A DNA stretch of 21,720 bases, taken from positions 1-21,720 of the forward strand of contig JAGYYN010039619.1 of the NCBI GenBank assembly GCA_021441665.1, in the 5' to 3' direction. Source of the DNA: Euplotes cf. woodruffi 2 WChen-2021. Its lineage: Eukaryota > Ciliophora > Spirotrichea > Euplotida > Euplotidae. Within the stretch, counting starts at the first letter, position 1; each line of letters begins with the position of its first letter. The translations under genes were made by a program, and so were the position numbers. The notes under the pieces were generated by a model. It was not told the DNA's origin, made no database searches, and saw only the letters and a program-made list of their open reading frames with translations. Below are positions 17,296-21,720 of the stretch, piece after piece.

Positions 17296-18458
17296 ATGCA
17301 GCAAAGCACGAAGAAAAGAGATATCAAGGCGAGAAGCAAAAGATCTGAAGAGGTTAAACAGCCCAAGTCCCTGTCTTCAAAGAAAGTTGCAAATAAAAAG
17401 GAAATCAAGCGTAAAAATGTAAGCAATCATGCAGTTATCCACCTCTTCGCTAGTAAAATTGCATTAAAATTAACGATTATTTTTAGAAACTTATCAGAAA
17501 ATTCAGTGAGAACTCCGGTTGCAGAAGACGCAAGACTGCCGATGAGATCCAGCTTCTTGAAAAATGATTTATTCAGGATGAAGAGTGGACAAGAGAGACT
17601 GTCGACTACATAAAAGCCAATTCCCAGCTCTCGTACACCCAAATCTACAAGTGGGGGTGGGACCAGAAGAAGAAGCTAGAAATAAACCAAGGAAGCCTGA
17701 AGATCCCCACCATTGATGAATTCGGCGGATACTGTAAATTTTATAAACAAGATTATGATTATGTTAACCCCCAGTCACAAGAGACTTCAAAACTCACATT
17801 GAAGACAGTTATTGATGAAGAGAACGCAAGATTTCAGGCCCCAAAAGTCGACTGGAACAAATAAAGTCAGCGATCTTGACCTCGAGTGCCAAGCTGAAGA
17901 ACAGCAAATTAATAAATTTAGCTCGGGAAGTAATCAAGCAGACAACCAAATTCAGAATAATTGAATACTTGACCGTTGAACACCATCAGAAGTTCAGTTT
18001 TGAACTCCACAGAAGAAGTCTAAGAAGGATAGGAAGAGTTCAAGTCTCACTGACGCAACTAATTCGAATAAACAACATGGAAATGAAAAAGAGGCAGTTA
18101 TCCTCTGCAGCTCAATTCCCAGCTTGGTCGTCTCAAAGAGCGAGATGTATTTTAGAGACTACACTTACGAAGCCTATAACATCGAAAACGATGATAAGTT
18201 TTGATATAATTCATTTGAAGATTTTTCTGAAGAAAAAGTAAGACATATCTATGTTAATTTTTGTAGCTGCCTGAAAATATCAGAGACAATATATTAGAGT
18301 TCGGGCAGTCAGAATGCTCAGAACTCGAAAACTCACACGGTAACTGACAAGAGAGGAAAGACCAAGAGTTCATTCACAACTTATACTTCAGTAATCCTCA
18401 TACAATAATGAAACACTGCTACGAAGACGATTTGGACGGACTGTTCCATCAGTCGTAA
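17296..18458 (+). CDS. Divergent homeodomain-like protein
   Basis: Exons 17296-17418, 17487-18237 and 18267-18458; introns 68 and 29 nt, both phase 0; one +1 shift at AAA-TAA-A 17859-17864; stop TCG-TAA. The total gives 354 residues exactly in frame. Exon 1 is Lys-rich (MQQSTKKRDIKARSKRSEEV), probably a nuclear localisation region. Residues ~50-105 read RRRKTADEIQLLEKCFIQDE, then WTRETVDYIKANSQLSYTQI and YKWGWDQKKK. This has the length and three-helix pattern of a homeodomain, with KWGWDQKKK standing where helix 3 has the usual WFxNxR. The remainder, after the frameshift, is Ser/Asn/Glu-rich with several TGA-coded cysteines. Likely a DNA-binding regulator (inference). Confidence is high for the gene, moderate for the fold. 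Confidence 0.82.
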
Positions 18459-19164
18459 CCGACCTGCTGTAGCAAAGAAGAGCATTAACTCTATAATCAC
18501 TTTATAAGGAATTTATTAAAATTAGTGATTGGACAGATTCTAATTTTGCCTATTTATTCATGAAATCTGGTCGGAAGATAATTGAATAGCCGATGGCGCA
18601 AGAGTTACATATTTTTACATCGGTCTGCACTCACTCGCTTAGAAATAGCTCAGAGTCATTAGCGCTTAGTATTCTCTAGCTTAGCCGGATCATTTCTAGA
18701 TTCGCTTTTTTAAATTTGATAACGATGACTGTAAAAATGTGACCGGATTGCAGAATTTATGAAGAATAGTAAATTCAAATATAAAAACTAGCCGACTCTT
18801 TTTATTTACAAGCTGATAATGAGCGAAGTGATAGTTATTAGCCACAAATGCTAAAGCTTGTGGACTTTAACAGTCTCCTCGCTGCTGATCAGTCCATTTG
18901 CATCCGAATGCGACAAGAGCCACCGAACTTGTGCGTGTATGGCTATCGTTGCTTCAATATTTAGATTTGATTGGGTAATCTTGAAATACAATATTTATTA
19001 TGGCCATTCGGAAATATTGGGTTTGAACTGACTTGTGGCTTGCTTTGATTAGCGCATTTCTTAGCAAATCAGTAAAGTATATTGAATTTCATGCTTATAT
19101 TTAATTATTTTAGCGAACAACTTAGCAACGTTTCTTCTCCATTACTATATGGATGTCTTGAGGT
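18459..19164. other. 706-bp gap between convergent genes
   Basis: This is the largest gap. Most is AT-rich and stop-filled. A weak 7-bp inverted repeat (AATCACT/AGTGATT) lies at 18495-18530. A GC-richer patch at about 18850-18960 carries protein-like frames on both strands (see the candidate at 18819-18960). TATTGAATTT near 19078 and the reverse strand near 19170 partly match the breakage consensus. Confidence 0.5.
18819..18960 (+). other. possible small coding patch
   Basis: ATG 18819 followed by GAA, a 29-nt GTGATA-to-AAAG intron (18828-18856) and then LVDFNSLLAADQSICIRMRQ looks protein-like. On the other strand the same DNA reads AQVRWLLSHSDANGLISSEE, which resembles an EF-hand loop with the first Asp replaced by His. 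Both cannot be equally real, and neither has a complete gene model. It may be a small gene or a decayed exon. Confidence 0.2.
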
Positions 19165-21720
19165 TTAGATATTCAATACGTTCGAGTACTTTTTAATTTC
19201 CTTTCCTGGAACTTTGATTGTGAGAAGAGAAAGGTATTCATCAATATCAAGGACTCCGTTATCGTTTTTAATTGAGTCGTAGATTATACTCTTGAGGTTC
19301 TTGACTCTTGGGTATGGATATGACTGTGGCCTGTCATGTGAAATTTCATTTTGGTCAAACCAAGCCCTTGTGTTCATGAAGTCGTACTTCTTGACACCGA
19401 ACTTTCCGTTTTCGAGATCTACTTTGTTTTGAAGCAAGTTTTCTTTGTATTCTTTAAGCTGTGCTTCACTAGGAAGTGATGAGCTGATCAGTCACATTGT
19501 GATCGCAACCTTTTTCAGTGATATTGCTCCACTTAGGATTAAATCGTATGATTTGACAATCATTTCAAAATCTGATTTAGTTCAACTTTTCAAGATTGTT
19601 GGGACTCCGTTGTTATCATTGAAGTTCTTCGCGTTCTTGGTCTTGCTCATCATTAAGTCGATGAAGTATTCATTCTTAATGAATCCATTCTCAGAACTGA
19701 TGATTAGTTCATTGATTAAAGACTCTAATTGCTTAATAGTAAATCTGTTATCACTTGGTTCTTCTCTTGCAGGGAAGATTTCTGGAGGAGGATCTTGGAA
19801 GTTCAAAAATTTCTCATCAAAGTGGAAGTCCATTCCTTTAATCCTCAGTTCAAACTGTAATTTTTCTTCTTTTTCAATACTGCATTTGATGACTTTTTCA
19901 AGTTCTAAAATAGCATCAGTTTCAGCTTTGAATGCGACATCGATCCATGTTGCAAGTTTATCGAAAGATTTAGTCGACTTGGCTCTGATTTCCTTCATGA
20001 GATTTAAAGCCCAATTTCTGACCATTGTGAGTCTAAATCTGAGAACTGCTTTCTCAGTAGCGATGGCGTCTTTAAGTTCTTGGTCATAGAAGAACTTTTC
20101 TTGTTTTTCTTCGTCGGCAGGGCCCTTCTTTGGGTCTTTTCCTTTTGGAGGAGCCTTTTTGTCACCTCCAGCACCTCCGCCTGGAGGTGTGCATTCGAAT
20201 TCAGGAAGGACCTGAGACTTTAGTGCTTTCTCGTACAGTTTATTTAGTCTTGGGTAGTTCTCCTTTGCCTCTTGCCCCTCGCCTTCTTTTGTGAAGACTG
20301 GGGGAAGTTCTTCAGCACCTCCTTCGTCTGTGTAAGTCATGAGGTCATAGTGAAGCGACTCTGGCGGGTCATTAATGAGTCTATCCTCAATCGCGTAGTA
20401 ATAGTCATAGATTAGATAAACTGAGTTTCTAAATTTATCGATTTCAGTTTGCATTAGGTTCTGAGACATTGAAGTGACTTGCTCAAGTTCGAATTCGATC
20501 CACCCGTTTTCCATAATTTTCTTTCTTTCAGCAATTGCTTCGTTCTTTCTCTGTTCAGATATTTCCCAGAGTTGGTCTGAAAGTGTGTCTGTTCTTTGAT
20601 GAAGCTCTTCTTTTGTCTGCATGTCTTCTCTTAAGTCTGGATATTCGTCAGAGAATTTATTAAAGTCAAACACGAATTTATCTAATTTAGCCTGTTTGAA
20701 GTCTGGTCGGTTCAGATACTGCACGAAGTATTTATTCGTCTTGAAGATCCCTGTTACAATTCTATCTCTTTGGTTTCTGTATTGATTCAGAGACTTTTTC
20801 ATTCTCTTGACGTAAAGTTCTTCTATATGATCCCAGATCTTCATCAAAACAGGTGCAAAGTCGTCATCGATATTGTCTTTTGAAGGAGGTAGTTCTTCTT
20901 GGGGAGCTTTTTCTTCTTCCTGGACTGGCTCTTCAGCCTTTGTCTCTTCTTTGACTTCTTCTTGGGGTGGTGGTTCATCACCTTCTCCTTCACCTCTGGC
21001 TGCTCTTTCAGCGGCGCGTTTGGCTTCTTCCTCTTCTTTGCGTTTGAGTTCTTCTTCTGCTTTGAGTCTTGCTTCTTCTTCGAGTCTAATTCGTTCTTTT
21101 TCTTCGATAATTTCATTTCTAAAGTTTTCTCGTTTGTTAACCCACTCCTGTTGCTTGCGGTTAATGATTGATTCAACTATCGTAATATTTTCTGTGATTT
21201 CATCACTGTTTGTGCTGTTTCCATCGATAAAGTGACAAAGCTTGATTTTAGTATTTTCGTCTTTTGCGTCTTCATATCCAAATTTGTCAAACCATTTTAT
21301 GAGTTTGTCTTTTTGCAAATCAAAGGCTAAGTGCTTATCTGGAATTACTTCTTCTGCTCTTTCTGGCTCAATAACTGGCATCAGTCTTTCACAGAGCGGA
21401 GGATTAGTTGTGGGTGGTGGATTGTCATCAATGTGGTATTCAGTGTCGTTGACTATATCAACACGACGGCCAAGAGCTCTTCTTCTACATTCCTGACGTT
21501 GTGTATCTAGCCAGAGAACAGCATCCATGCCTGATTCGATTAAAGTTGTCGGAATGTTTGGCTTTTCAGTAGGTTCAATAATTCTTCAAGCTGAAGTTAG
21601 TTTTCTATTTCTTTCACAAATTTCACGGTCAATAGCAGGTAAGTATCCGCTAAGTTTCGACTCCAGCCTGTGCGCCTGGTCAATCGAGTTCGGAAAGTCC
21701 ACCAGTATCCATCCAAACCT
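19165..21720 (-). CDS. SPEF2: SPEF2/CPC1-like ciliary central-apparatus protein, C-terminal part
   Basis: One open frame of 851 codons plus stop (ATC-TAA, 19167-19165) continues off the right edge, reading TGA as Cys and with no intron or frameshift. At the edge, FGWILVDFPNSIDQAHRLES matches the C-terminal half of the adenylate-kinase-like domain of SPEF2. Then comes a linker, an acidic region, a long Glu/Lys/Arg coiled coil (RIRLEEEARLKAEEELKRKE) with Pro/Glu-rich inserts, a helical region, a Lys/Pro/Gly patch (PPKG, GKDPKKGP), and a C-terminal part with TMCLISSSLPSEAQL and an EF-hand-like NDNGVLDIDEYLSLL. SPEF2 (CPC1 in Chlamydomonas) belongs to the C1 central-pair projection and is needed for normal beating. 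The N-terminus, with the usual calponin-homology domain, lies outside the window. An ATG at 21528 is internal, because the upstream frame is conserved-looking. Confidence 0.9.

Noticed and set aside
19445-21496. Ser/Phe-rich plus-strand frames opposite the SPEF2-like gene
   Set aside because: They are antisense shadows of the Glu/Lys-rich coiled-coil codons.
1-21720. tRNA, rRNA, transposon, virus-like element or CRISPR array
   Set aside because: I looked for B-box-like motifs, terminal repeats, transposase or polymerase motifs and spaced repeats and saw none.

Overview
ORGANISM. The window reads as nuclear DNA of a Euplotes-type ciliate (Spirotrichea, Euplotida). Three signs agree. (1) TGA never ends a gene and is read as cysteine; the best proof is a ZZ-type zinc finger near 4160-4260 (minus strand) in which TGA codons fill zinc-ligand Cys positions. 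(2) Gene after gene changes reading frame by +1 exactly at an internal AAA-TAA or AAA-TAG, the programmed frameshift known from Euplotes, while true stops are TAA/TAG preceded by other codons. (3) Introns are many and tiny (mostly 21-100 nt, GT-AG). With these rules, scattered ORF pieces join into long genes whose lengths close modulo 3.

LAYOUT. 1-150 (-): start of a GC-rich gene cut by the window edge. 184-2544 (+): ~614-residue Lys/Ser-rich protein, unknown. 2782-5842 (-): ~929-residue protein with about seven Cys/His zinc modules, one a clear ZZ finger, and an acidic tail. 6144-7262 (-): 334-residue unknown. 7583-7990 (+): small tail-anchored protein. 8142-11835 (-): six-transmembrane cyclic-nucleotide-gated-type K+ channel, ~1032 residues. 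12196-14253 (-): 542-residue protein with a possible winged-helix segment. 14333-15166 (-): 277-residue multi-pass membrane protein. ~15308-16653 (+): single-repeat Myb protein of SHAQKYF type. 17044-17262 (+): very small membrane protein with an unclear intron. 17296-18458 (+): divergent homeodomain-like protein. 19165->21720 (-): C-terminal part of SPEF2/CPC1, a ciliary central-apparatus protein.

GENOME TYPE. Euplotes somatic chromosomes normally carry one gene, yet twelve genes lie here with gaps as small as 33 bp and no C4A4/G4T4 telomere is seen. That suggests germline (micronuclear) DNA or a lineage with multi-gene somatic chromosomes; the sequence alone does not decide. I found no transposon, virus-like element, tRNA, rRNA or CRISPR array.

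WHAT LINKS THE GENES. No pathway joins all of them. The K+ channel and SPEF2 suit ciliary motility and its control; the Myb, homeodomain-like and winged-helix-like proteins are probably nuclear. The shared theme is decoding: about 16 probable frameshift sites in seven of the twelve genes, including one that needs +2 inside the conserved membrane core of the channel. Intergenic DNA holds perfect inverted repeats (three share a TTTTAGT...ACTAAAA core) and a 210-nt tract with a single G.
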